From the NCBI GenBank assembly GCA_949987565.1, contig OX465111.1, forward strand, positions 20,840,427 through 20,904,426: DNA of 64,000 nt, read 5' to 3'. Under the pieces are notes generated by a model. The model saw only the letters and a list, made by a program, of their open reading frames with translations, was not told the DNA's origin and searched no databases. The DNA is from Luidia sarsii. Taxonomy: Eukaryota; Echinodermata; Asteroidea; Paxillosida; Luidiidae. Of this stretch, positions 12,471 to 21,049 are shown piece after piece; position 1 is the stretch's first letter, and each line of letters begins with the position of its first letter. A program made the position numbers and the translations under genes.

Positions 12471-14480
12471 TATCTTCAGATTCCAGTGGAAGCTCCTGAA
12501 GACGACCATCGCAGAGGATGCTCAATGCTTGGGACAGAAGTAAGATTGTATAGATCAGGCATAAAGTAAAGTTTTAGCCAGGCTTAATTTGGTAAGATCT
12601 GTAGGGTGGTGTGAGTGTGAGAGTTGGTGTGCTAGAGTAGAGTAGAAGTTAGTTTTGCATTTGAATGTTGGACTAATGATGCCCAGCTTTGTCGTGGGCA
12701 AGTTTTTCGTTTTTTCTTCCCTTTTTTCTGCAGATATGTGAGCAGTCCATGGAGTGACCAGCCAAGAGGATGCCTTGTCCTCCATCCTGGAAGATACTGC
12801 AGGGACGGATGGAGGAGGGTGACTAGGATGACCCTGTTTTTGAGGAGTACATCACAGCAAATCCATTAGGTTTGTGTCAAACAACATTTACTTCTATCGA
12901 TCATTTCAACTTCTAAGGATTAAGACAATTTTATTTGGATGGAGGGCTGAAGTCAAAGCCACAAATTCAAGGAAGAAATTTCTACATCTGATGGAACATT
13001 GAATCAGATGAGTATCTGTCGCTATGGCAACTGCTGTTTCTGGTGGGTTTCAGATTCTTGTTAGAGAGATTGTTCCCAAAGAGTTTGATCAGTTCTTGAA
13101 ATTGTATTGAACATTTTTCTGTCTTTTTTGTTTCTCATTCTGCAGGATTGCTGACAGCACCTCCTTGAGGAGTTTAAGAAGCTCAACATTGCAGATGAGA
13201 CTAACTAGAGGTGTGTAATAGACTCAACAATCCCTCGAGTTGTAAAGCAATTCTTATTCAAAATGCTTGTTGCCATTGAGAATTGCATCTAATCAATAAA
13301 ACTTAAAGAGCAAGTTTTGTTCTTTTTCCTTTACTTCAGCTCTTACCTGCCCTTATCCAGTGGTGCCAACAGGATTCTGACCAGAACCCAAGAAGAAAAA
13401 ACTGATTAAAATATTCCACCACTCTTCGGTGAGTTCATTACAATGATTTTGCTATCCATGGTTCTAATTTAACATGATTAATATTGTCATGGTACACTTT
13501 GAAAATATTTGACATGATCAATGAAATCTTCAAAGCAAGGATTTTTATTATCTTCAGATTCCAGTGGAAGCTCCTGAAGACGACCATCGCAGAGGATGCT
13601 CAATGTTTGGGACAGAAGTAAGATGTATAGATCAGGCGTAATGTAAAGTTTTAGCCAGGCTTAATTTGGTAAGATCTGTAGGGTGGTGTGAGTGTGAGAG
13701 TTGGTGTGCTAGAGTAGAGTAGAAGTTAGTTTTGCATTTGAATGTTGGACTAATGATGCCCAGCTTTGTCGGGGGAAGTTTTTTCTTTTTTCTTCCCTTT
13801 TTTCTGCAGATATGTGAGCAGTCCATGGAGTGACCAGCCAAGAGGATGCCTTGTCCTCCATCCTGGAAGATACTGCAGGGACGGAGGGAGGAGGGTGACT
13901 AGGATGACCCTGTTTTTGAGGAGTACATCACAGCAAATCCATTAGGTTTGTGTCAAACAACATTTACTTCTATCGATCATTTCAACTTCTAAGGATTAAG
14001 ACAATTTTATTTGGATGGAGGGCTGAAGTCAAAGCCACAAATTTAAGGAAGAAATTTCTACATCTGATAAACATTGAATCTGATGAGAAACTGTCGCTAT
14101 GGCAACTGCTGTTGCTGTTGGGTTTCAGATTCTTGTTAGAGAGATTGTTCCCAAAGAGTTTGATCAGTTCTTGAAATTGTATTGAATATTTGTCTTTTTT
14201 GTTCCTCATTCTGCAGGATTGCTGACAGCACCTTCTTGAGGAGTTTAAAAAGCTCAACATTGCAGATGAGACTAACTAGAGGTGTGTAATAGACTCAACA
14301 ATCCCTCGAGTTGTAAAGCAATTCTTATTCAAAATGCTTTTTGCCATTGAGAATTGTATCTTATGAATAAAACCTGAAGAGCCATTTTTGTTTCTTTCCT
14401 TTACTTCAGCTCTTACCGGCCATTATTCAGTGGTGCCAACAGGATTCTGACCAGAGCCAAAGAAGGGAACACTGACTAAA

Positions 14481-15130
14481 GAATGCCACGACTCTTCGGT
14501 GAGTTGTCATGCTCTACCCCCTTGATTGCCTCACATTTACCTCTCTTCTTGGTTTTTGTCTTAATTTCTTCATGTATTAAGTGATACAACCAGGATTCTG
14601 AAGCTTTAGCTTTTATTTATGGTTTATATGGTTTATAATTATTTGCATGATTGACAATGAAAAGTCTTCATAATTATTATAATAAAATGTTAAAGAGCAT
14701 GATTTTTGCTTTTTTCTAAACTTTCTTTAGACGCAAGTTGACGCTTCTGAAGACACTCATCACGGACGATGCTGAAGTCTGGGAAGCAAGTGAGATTGTA
14801 GATATAGATCAGGCCTAGTAGTTTTAGCTTGGCCTAATTTTGTCAAATTTGTAGGGTGATCCGAGTGCGAGTGTTGGTGTGCTAGAGTATAGATTTGTTT
14901 TGCATTTTGATTGTTTGCCATAACGATGCCCAGCCTAGTCTGCGGCAGGTTTTTTTCTCTTTTCTTCCCCTTTTTTCTGAAGGTTTTTGAGGAGTCCGGT
15001 GGAGTGACCAGCCAAGATGATGCCGTGTACTCCATTCTGGAATACAACGGAGGGCAGGAAGGAGAAATGATGACTGGTGAGTCTGTTGTTGCAGAGTACA
15101 TCACATGAAATTCAACATGGGTTCATAAGA
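14481..15130 (+). pseudogene. Diverged terminal unit of the gene-derived array
   Basis: Beyond ~14,480 the sequence remains alignable to the 1,077-bp unit but with many substitutions and indels. Block c is at 14,731-14,789 (acceptor TTTCTTTAG, donor GTGAGA) and block d at 14,983-15,076 (acceptor TTTTTTCTGAAG, donor GTGAGT). Block d reads openly as VFEESGGVTSQDDAVYSILE and onward through its whole 94 bases. In the amplified units the corresponding stretch (VTSQEDALSSILED) is recognisable but carries stops. The upstream block b (14,410-14,498) has stops in all three frames. This copy is probably closer to the ancestral gene than the amplified units are. Joining c to d at these sites puts d out of its open frame, so I do not call a gene. 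Confidence 0.5.
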
Positions 15131-15392
15131 CAGTAACAAATACAAGCTCTGTGACTCAAGAAAGTTTTTTTTAAGGGAGGGCTTTAACTCAATGCCCCAA
15201 AATCAGGAAGAAAATGTCTCCAACAGATGAATGTGGCAATTGAAAAAAAATGTACATCAGATGAGATTCTATTGCTTTGACCATAACCTTTGCCACTGAA
15301 TTTGAGATTTTGAGTTTAAGGGATTATTCTCCAGGAGTTTTGTCAGTTCTTACAACCTTAATGAATTCTTTCCTTTGTCTCTCCTTGTGCAG

Positions 15393-15465
15393 GATTGATG
15401 CCAGCACCTACTTGAGATGTTTAAGGAGCTCACCATCGCAGATCAGACTGATAACTACTGTAGAG
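15393..15465 (+). pseudogene. Exon-like block a of segment A
   Basis: The acceptor is TCCTTGTGCAG and the donor GTAGTT. The frame matching the amplified units reads QHLLEMFKELTIADQTD, compared with QHLLEEFKKLNIADET in the 1,077-bp unit and a similar peptide at 52,560-52,610. Conservation of this peptide across three diverged copies supports a coding origin. A TGA in the second codon of this frame means a downstream acceptor or pseudogene status must be assumed. Confidence 0.4.
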
Positions 15466-15510
15466 GTAGTTCCCAGACTTAACAGTCTCTCAATTTCTAA
15501 AGTAAATCTC

Positions 15511-15602
15511 AAAAGTTAGAGGGCCTGACGTTTTGATCCTAAGAGGACCTTTCTCAAAGGCAAATTTATACTCTGCCTTTCAGAAAGGTCCTGCTGTATT
15601 TT
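15511..15602. mobile_element. Foldback/MITE-like element, partial right arm
   Basis: The left arm (15,512-15,561) contains GTTAGAGGGCCTGACGTTTT and then GGACCTTTCTCAAAGG. A shorter right arm (15,571-15,602) contains the inverse CCTTTCAGAAAGGTCCTGCT. The arm matches the better preserved foldback at 53,532-53,629. It replaces the stretch where block b would be expected in segment A; segment B continues there with unique sequence. Confidence 0.6.
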
Positions 15603-15907
15603 GAAGATAGAGTGATGGTATGAATGCACAGGCCCTGAACTCTTCAGAAAGACACAATTTTGATACAGACACTGTCAAGTCAAGCTTTAAAAAACTGTTG
15701 TGATATCCCTTTTTGACCAACTTGATTTATCATCACTAGAACCTCAAAATATATCAGTTATCCATGGACTCACATTGTGCTGATACCTGACAGGTGTGAA
15801 GGGTAACATCATTTTGTTTGCTCCAAATATTTCCATGGTAGGCTTCGAGGATATCGGATATTACAAAGTTAATAAGACATCGGATTATTTGTTTGTTTTG
15901 AATTCAG

Positions 15908-16353
15908 CATCCACTTGAAGGACAACCATCGGCGACGATGCTCAAGGAACTTGGAGTGAGGAAAACTGCAGTGACTGAAGATGCTCCTGAGGTCATATTG
16001 AGGTGAGTTTGTGCCTTGTAGGAATGACTTGTCATCTACTCATTCCGTACTCCTCCAGAGGCTTCATGTAGCCTGCTTTGGGACTTTTTTGTCAATTTTC
16101 TGATATCCACTTGGCATTTTGCCCGAATGCTGATTGAAACCTAAACTATAGTCAGTCTTACATCATCTTCGAATTTTCCTCTGTAACCCTGTACTTAGAT
16201 CTTTAAGGTTTACAATGACTAAGACATTTCTTCATACTTTTCTTTTGTCTCAGAATGGACAACATGGACACCCTGGTGCAGCCACATATCAGCTCTTCAT
16301 CAGAGGCAGTGGAAAGGGACTTCAACTGGACGGCAGCCACGACCACTTCCTGA
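15908..16353 (+). CDS. Last two exons of an unidentified gene (partial, spliced)
   Basis: Exon 15,908-16,002 follows acceptor GAATTCAG and ends at donor GTGAGT. Exon 16,254-16,353 follows a strong acceptor (TTTTCTTTTGTCTCAG). Joined, they give one open frame: the first exon is open from its first base, its last two bases AG join the A of the next exon to make Arg, and the frame then reads MDNMDTLVQPHISSSSEAVE onward to TGA at 16,351-16,353, 64 residues in all. The C-terminal part is rich in Ser and Thr; I see no known domain, signal peptide or membrane segment. The upstream exons are not cleanly readable here, so this may be the tail of a gene whose body decayed or was amplified into the array. 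The duplicate in segment B is broken by stops. The open frame is short enough to have survived by chance. Confidence 0.4.
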
Positions 16354-16437
16354 AAATTAAATTGGATCTTGGATATAACTTTAGATTATCATTATCACAT
16401 ATTTTTCATTAAAATTAATTCAATTAGTTCATTGTAT

Positions 16438-16456
16438 AATAAAAATGGAAAATAAA
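16438..16456 (+). promoter_or_regulatory. Two AATAAA polyadenylation-type hexamers
   Basis: AATAAA occurs at 16,438-16,443 and 16,451-16,456, 85 and 98 bases after the TGA of the two-exon tail. This spacing suits the 3' end of a short 3' UTR. In AT-rich sequence the hexamer is common by chance, so the support comes from position. Confidence 0.4.
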
Positions 16457-16799
16457 AGAGTGGTATAGTTCAATTTGAGTCAACGCTTATGCAAACGAAG
16501 TCCTTTAACGGCAGACTTTGTTTCGATCTTCTCTCTCCATCATCTTTGCACCCATATCTTCTCTCAGCCAGGTCAATCATTGACCTATCTCTTTCATTTT
16601 TTTGCACCCACATCTTTCTCTCTACTCTTTCCCCCAATTGCACTCTTGCACTGTCACCCTCAAATCATAGAAGAAACAAAGCCTGCTTGGTCATAGATTG
16701 ATGGGATGATATTCTGAAATGATCGTCTCAAAAGCAAAAGAAAACTGAAGTACTTTGATCGAGCAATCAAACATTTTACGTACCACAGAGTAACTTGTT

Positions 16800-16925
16800 T
16801 ATGGTTAATAATTATGGCAGTTATGTTAATATTATGGTATTGTGTTAATTATGGTAATTGAATTTAAATAATTAATGTTAAGATGGTAATTAAGATGGTG
16901 ATTAATATTCATGACATTTATGTAA
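16800..16925. other. AT-rich stretch of TTAATTATGG-like motifs
   Basis: The interval is built from irregular repeats of TTAAT and ATGGT (for example TTAATATTATGG and TTAATTATGG). It aligns poorly with segment B, where a different AT-rich sequence lies. No gene is seen between 16,460 and 17,250; an ORF of ~70 codons at 16,475-16,701 is not preserved in frame in segment B. Confidence 0.5.
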
Positions 16926-16945
16926 ACAGTACTGTTGATGTAAGA

Positions 16946-17070
16946 AGCCCCTTTGACCTGGAGCTGTAATGCTTGATCGCTCTCAGGAGGGTCGGAAAGG
17001 AATTTTCAGATCGGATTGCTTTGAATGTTTGATCTGTTTTTCGCCTTTCCCAGGTCAAAGAGGGCGCCCT
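16946..17070. repeat. Inverted-repeat motif ending in palindrome AGGGCGCCCT
   Basis: CCTTTGACCTGG near 16,950 is matched by its inverse CCAGGTCAAAG at 17,050-17,060, followed directly by the 10-bp palindrome AGGGCGCCCT (17,061-17,070). The same arrangement recurs at 54,436-54,547 in segment B, with both arms mutated. It could be a small foldback element predating the A/B duplication. Confidence 0.5.
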
Positions 17071-17252
17071 TTATCATACCGCTGGGAGCTATTGAATGTA
17101 TAAAGGATTTCATTATGATGTATAATTGATAACTGAGCTCTGACAAAGCCAACTTAATTCACAATAAAGAAATTGAAAAATTGAAACTGATATCATTTCA
17201 ATCTGCGTTTTTGTTTGTTTTGAATTCTTCTAAGTGGTGCGCATGGGCATTG

Positions 17253-17769
17253 CATAAAGTCCGAGTAACTTGGACCCTAACAGTAGCCCTTTTTAAAAAG
17301 TAAATTGAGGGAAACACGGTCCGTTAACGTTTTTTCGACTACCCCCGACCGAAATCCCCAGATTTTACCCCCAAAACGTTAAACCGTTTCATGTGCTCCA
17401 TTTTGGATTAAGTGAGAATCACAGATTTCAATACTTACGTTTGGGGGAAAAGGAGAAATTTCACCTCAGCTGATCGAGAAGATTATCTCCCGTCGGACGA
17501 GCGAAAAGGCGACTATCTTTGATTTCAAATTGAAAAGGTATAATACACGTAAATCGATGACGTTTTGGTCCGTGTGCGCAGCGGGTTTGTGTGAGTGTGT
17601 GCGCGCGCACGCACGCGCTGACTCCTAATAATTATACTGGCGCGCGCAAAACGGACCGTGTTTCGAATTCACTGCTGAAAAGCTTGGACCCTACTACTCG
17701 GCCGACCCCCCCCCCCTCTAAAAAATAATCCAAAATGGCCATTGTAAGGGTCCAAGTTACTCGGGCTAA
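17253..17769. mobile_element. MITE-like insertion with nested inverted repeats
   Basis: The near-terminal inverted repeats are 18 bp and perfect: CCGAGTAACTTGGACCCT at 17,261-17,278 and its complement at 17,747-17,764. A second perfect 15-bp pair lies inside: GAAACACGGTCCGTT at 17,311-17,325 and its complement at 17,650-17,664. GCATTG flanks both sides (17,247-17,252 and 17,770-17,775), a possible target-site duplication, although the tails outside the repeats differ in length (8 and 5 bases). Segment B runs straight across the corresponding site near 54,745, giving an unoccupied paralogue. No transposase is present, so it would be non-autonomous. Confidence 0.7.
17595..17618. other. Alternating purine-pyrimidine tract
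   Basis: Twenty-four bases alternate GT/GC/AC without a break inside the MITE-like element. Such tracts can adopt left-handed DNA under supercoiling; here it is only a sequence property. Confidence 0.4.
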
Positions 17770-17830
17770 GCATTGATAGGATTGTCATTTTGATATGAGA
17801 CATTTTCTTGGTTCGGTGCTTAATTCTTAA

Positions 17831-18218
17831 AGTTCATTCTTTGATGATTTTGGAAGCAATGACCAATGATACTGAAATTAAAATTTATGGGGAATCTCGC
17901 CCTCTCAATCTGCCCCCTCACCCTTGACCCGCCCTTCAGCATCCCCTCTTTCAAATCATCTATTATACATAATTGGTAGCCCACAAAGGAACCAACAGCA
18001 TTACGTCACTATAGTCACATCCGTTAAGTCGAGTTGTTGAAAAATAGGGGTCAAGAAGTGTAATATTTATGATATAATTATTGGGTTGTTTTGATAAGTA
18101 ATAGCTAAGCTAAAGAAAACTGTCCAAAAATTCATGTATTATTTAAAAAAAGTCAAACGTTAAAAAATGGAGAAGAAAATGACAGAACTATATTTGAAAC
18201 CTACTAAGAAAACTTTGA
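17831..18218. other. Intergenic stretch, nothing recognised
   Basis: AT-rich sequence with no supported gene, RNA or repeat. A pyrimidine-rich patch at 17,890-17,960 has no clear role. Confidence 0.5.
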
Positions 18219-18299
18219 CTGGACCGACACTCGAATCCAAGACCTCTGGTTTTGCGAACCAGCGCTCTTACCACCTGAACGAGCTATCTCACCCTCTGA
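18219..18299 (-). repeat. tRNA-derived element (SINE head or tRNA relic)
   Basis: Read on the minus strand, this holds an A-box-like TAGCTCGTTCAGGTGG (18,286-18,271) and a B-box-like GGATTCGAGTG (18,238-18,228). Between them is a 5-bp anticodon-type stem CTGGT/ACCAG around the loop TCGCAAA. The acceptor arms do not pair, the loop has C where tRNAs have U33, and the B box is off consensus at its end. This is therefore not a functional tRNA but a tRNA-derived SINE head or a decayed tRNA. An overlapping + strand ORF is the antisense of this element. Confidence 0.6.
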
Positions 18300-18499
18300 T
18301 TATTGACCTTCCCAAAATAATAATATTCAATAAGTCTTTTCCGGTATGGGGCGCCAGTTAATGTATTTAAAACATTAATATTATCTCAAGGGATCACGGC
18401 CCCGTTTTCATTCAAATGTAAACAACTTATTGGTGTAAAGTTCGGGGATGCTCCTCTGTAAATTAAGTCCAATGAATAAAGGAAAATATTACTAAGAAC

Positions 18500-18605
18500 T
18501 TTTGCACAAAATTCACATTAGAGAAATTGACAAATTAATACTGATATCATTTCAATCTGCTAAGTTTGTTTTAAACTTGGTGCAAACGGGCATCTCCTAG
18601 GAATG
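18500..18605 (+). repeat. Third fragment of the segment A/B tail
   Basis: The ~40 bases around ACTGATATCATTTCAATCTG (18,540-18,560) match 17,186-17,207 in segment A and, with changes, ~54,680-54,702 in segment B. The match extends to GGTGCAAACGGGCAT, compared with GGTGCGCATGGGCAT at 17,236-17,250. This is a truncated extra copy close to the left edge of the minisatellite. The preceding 18,300-18,500 shows nothing recognisable. Confidence 0.55.
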
Positions 18606-18668
18606 CGTGCCAGACAGTCAGGCTGCTGTCATTGCAAAGGACCCTGTGGTCCTCACTTCCTTTTGCTT

Positions 18669-18785
18669 GGTGGCGCTCTTTACAATTAACAGTCTCTCTG
18701 ATTGAAGACTTCCCAACTAATGGTGGCGCCCTTTACAACTTACAGTCTGTCTGATTGACGAGTTCCCGACTATTGGTGGCGCTAT
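18669..18785 (+). repeat. 53-bp tandem repeat, two copies plus a start
   Basis: GGTGGCGC starts at 18,669, 18,722 and 18,775, exactly 53 bp apart. The two full copies share CTTTACAA, ACAGTCT, CTGATTGA and TTCCC(A/G)ACTA with a few substitutions; the third stops after ~10 bases. Confidence 0.8.
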
Positions 18786-19065
18786 TGAGTTTGTTTTGAT
18801 CAGACAGGCGGCCATTTTCAATTTTGCTGAACTCGACGTTAGTAGAATTCCTCGACAGTTTGATGTTTACCTCCTTAATAAACTCACTCGTGTTGCTATA
18901 ATCCTCATTACTGTTTGAGTACCCATCCAGGAGCACATTCATGTGAGTTTTTGACTTATATTTCATATCTTTATCTAGATTTTTGAAGCCGATTTCACCT
19001 AGTACTAGTTGCAACTTGTATGCGACACCCGGCCTAGTCCCAGTACAGCAGCTTGGACCCGACAT
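18733..19065 (-). CDS. Unexplained 110-codon ORF at the array's left flank
   Basis: This minus-strand ORF starts at ATG (19,065-19,063) and ends in the 53-bp repeat. Its middle is polar, Asn/Ser/Lys/Glu-rich, and less repetitive than anything else in the region. I recognise no domain, no signal peptide and no splice context that settles it. Against a gene: the C-terminal ~20 codons come from the tandem repeat, and there is no second copy to test conservation. It could be a leftover exon or chance. Reported because it is the only sizeable ORF in non-repetitive DNA next to the array. Confidence 0.15.
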   Translation of the reverse strand: MSGPSCCTGTRPGVAYKLQLVLGEIGFKNLDKDMKYKSKTHMNVLLDGYSNSNEDYSNTSEFIKEVNIKLSRNSTNVEFSKIENGRLSDQNKLNSATNSRELVNQTDCKL

Positions 19066-19179
19066 TGCGACAATGTTTTGTATCGAAATTTGAAATTTAG
19101 ACGGTCGGGGGACTGTACTTTAGGGTCTAGTCCCACTTTCTTGGCCGCTAGGAGCTCCTCTGAAACGATTTGTGTGTTG

Positions 19180-21040
19180 GCAGCCCTCCAAACGACACTG
19201 CCTTCTGTTAACTCCTGCGACGGCAACCCTTTAAACAAAACTGTCATCCGTCAACTCCTGCGACGGCAACCCTCAAAACGAAACTGTCATCCATCGACTC
19301 CTGTGATGGCAACCGTCCAAACGAAACTGTCGTCCGTCGACTCCTGCGACGGCAACCCTTGAAAGGAAACTGTCTTCCGTCGACTCCTGTGATGGCAACC
19401 CTCCAAACGAAACTGTTGTCCACCAACTCCTGCTACGGCAACCCTCCAAACATAACTGTCGTCCATCAACTCCTGCGACGGCAACCCTCCAAACGAAACT
19501 GCTTTCTGTCGACTCCTGCGACAGCAACCCTCCAAACGAAACTGTGGTGTGTCAACTCTTTCAACGGCCACCCTCCAAACAAAACTGTCATCCGTTGATT
19601 CCTGCGACGGCAACCCTCCAAACGAAACTGCTTTCTGTCAACCCCTGCGACGGCAACCCTCCAAACGACACTGCCTTCTGTCAACTCCTACAACGGCAAC
19701 CCTACAAACGACACTGCCTTCTGTCGACTCCTGCGACGACAACCCTCCAAACAAAACTGTCGTCCGTCAACTCCTGCAACAGCAACCCTCCAAATCCATC
19801 CGTCGACTCCTGTGACGGCAACCGTCTAAACGAAACTGTCGTCCGTCGACTCCTGCGACGGCAACCCTCCAAAGGAAACTGTCTTCCGTCGACTCCTGCG
19901 ACGGCAACCCTCCAAACGAAACTGTTGTCCGTCGACTCCTGCAACGGCAACCCTCCAAACAAAACTGTCATCCGTTGACTCCTGAGATGGCAACCTTCCA
20001 AACGAAACTGTCGTCTGTTGACTCCTGCGACGGCAACCCTCCAAACGCAATGGCAACCCTCTAAACAAAACTGCTTTCTGTCGACTCCTGCGACAGCAAC
20101 CCTCCAAACGAAACTGTGGTGTGTCAACTCTTGCAACGGCCACCCTCCAAACAAAACTGTCATCCGTTGACTCCTGCGATGGCAACCCTCCAAACGAAAC
20201 TGCTTTCTGTCAACTCCTGCGACGGCAACCCTCCAAACGACACTGCCTTCTGTCAACTCCTACAACGGCAACCCAACAAACGACACTGCCTTCTGTCGAC
20301 TCCTGCAACGGCAACCCTCCAAACGAAACTGACATCCATCGACTCCTGTGACGACAACCCTCCAAACAAAACTGTCGACTGTCGACTCCTGTGACGACAA
20401 CCCTCCAAACAAAACTGTCGTCCATCGACTCCTGTGACGACAACCCTCCAAACGAAACTGCTTTCTGTCAACTCCTGCGACTGCAACCCTGGAAACGAAA
20501 CTGCTTTCAGTCGACTTCTGCGATAGCAACCCTCCAAACGACACTGCCTTCTGTTGACTCCTGCAACGGCAACCCTTTAAACAAAACTGTCATCCGTCAA
20601 CTCCTGCGACGGCAACCCTCAAAACGAAACTGTTGTCCGTCGACTCCTGCAACGGCAACCCTTTAAACGAAACTGTCATCCGTCGACTCCTGTGATGGCA
20701 ACCGTCCAAACGAAACTGTCGTCCGTCGACTCCTGCGACGGCAACCCTTGAAAGGAAACTGTCTTCCGTCGACTCCTGTGATGGCAACCCTCCAAACGAA
20801 ACTGTTGTCCGCCGACTCCTGCTACGGCAACCCTCCAAACAAAACTCTCATCCGTTGACTCCTGCGACGGCAACCCTCCAAAGGAAACTGCCATCCATCG
20901 ACTCCTGCGACGGCAACCCTACAAACGAAACTGACTTCCGTCGACTCCTCTGATGGCAACCCTCTAAACGAAACTGTCGTCCGTCAACTCCTGCGACGGC
21001 AACCCTTTAAACGAAACTGCTTTCCGTCGACTCCTACGAC
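19180..21040 (+). repeat. Proximal, irregular edge of the 43-bp array
   Basis: Monomer variants here show little long-range order compared with the interior. The edge includes the first truncated monomer (20 bp instead of 43) at ~20,047 and a monomer missing 10 or more bases near 19,790 (CCAAATCCATCC). Irregular edges with homogenised interiors are the usual result of unequal exchange acting mainly in array centres. Confidence 0.6.
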
Positions 21041-21049
21041 GGCAACCCT

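Larger units (their letters stand above)
1..14480 (+). repeat. Tandem array of ~1,077-bp gene-derived units (about 14 copies)
   Basis: One landmark, the junction TTCTGCAG|GATTGCTGAC, recurs with the next base at 219, 1296, 2372, 3450, 4527, 5604, 6682, 7759, 8836, 9913, 10991, 12068, 13146 and 14217. Spacing is 1,076-1,078 bp, and 1,071 for the last. Units are nearly identical, differing by scattered substitutions and one-base indels. The array is cut by the left window edge, so its full size is unknown. Each unit contains four exon-like blocks with + strand splice signals (see the representative unit). No frame stays open through a unit. I read it as amplification of a genomic fragment of a multi-exon gene, introns included, now mostly or entirely non-coding. 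I do not recognise the parent gene. Confidence 0.95.
15120..17830 (+). repeat. Segment A: diverged duplicate of 52,279-54,830
   Basis: Sequence from about 15,127 onward aligns in order with the segment right of the minisatellite. Landmarks: GGGATTATTCTCCA at 15,320 and 52,471; a near-identical run of ~120 bp from 15,961 and 52,811; the last-exon acceptor at 16,253 and 53,253; CTTATGCAAA at 16,487 and 53,866; the paired AGCCCCTTTGACC motif at 16,946 and 54,436; GAAAAATTGAAAC at 17,174 and 54,670. Segment A carries a foldback element and a MITE-like insertion, described separately, that segment B lacks at those sites. Order and orientation are the same in both copies. Confidence 0.85.

Noticed and set aside
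18167..18361. 64-codon + strand ORF
   Set aside because: It is the antisense of the tRNA-derived element plus flanking chance sequence.
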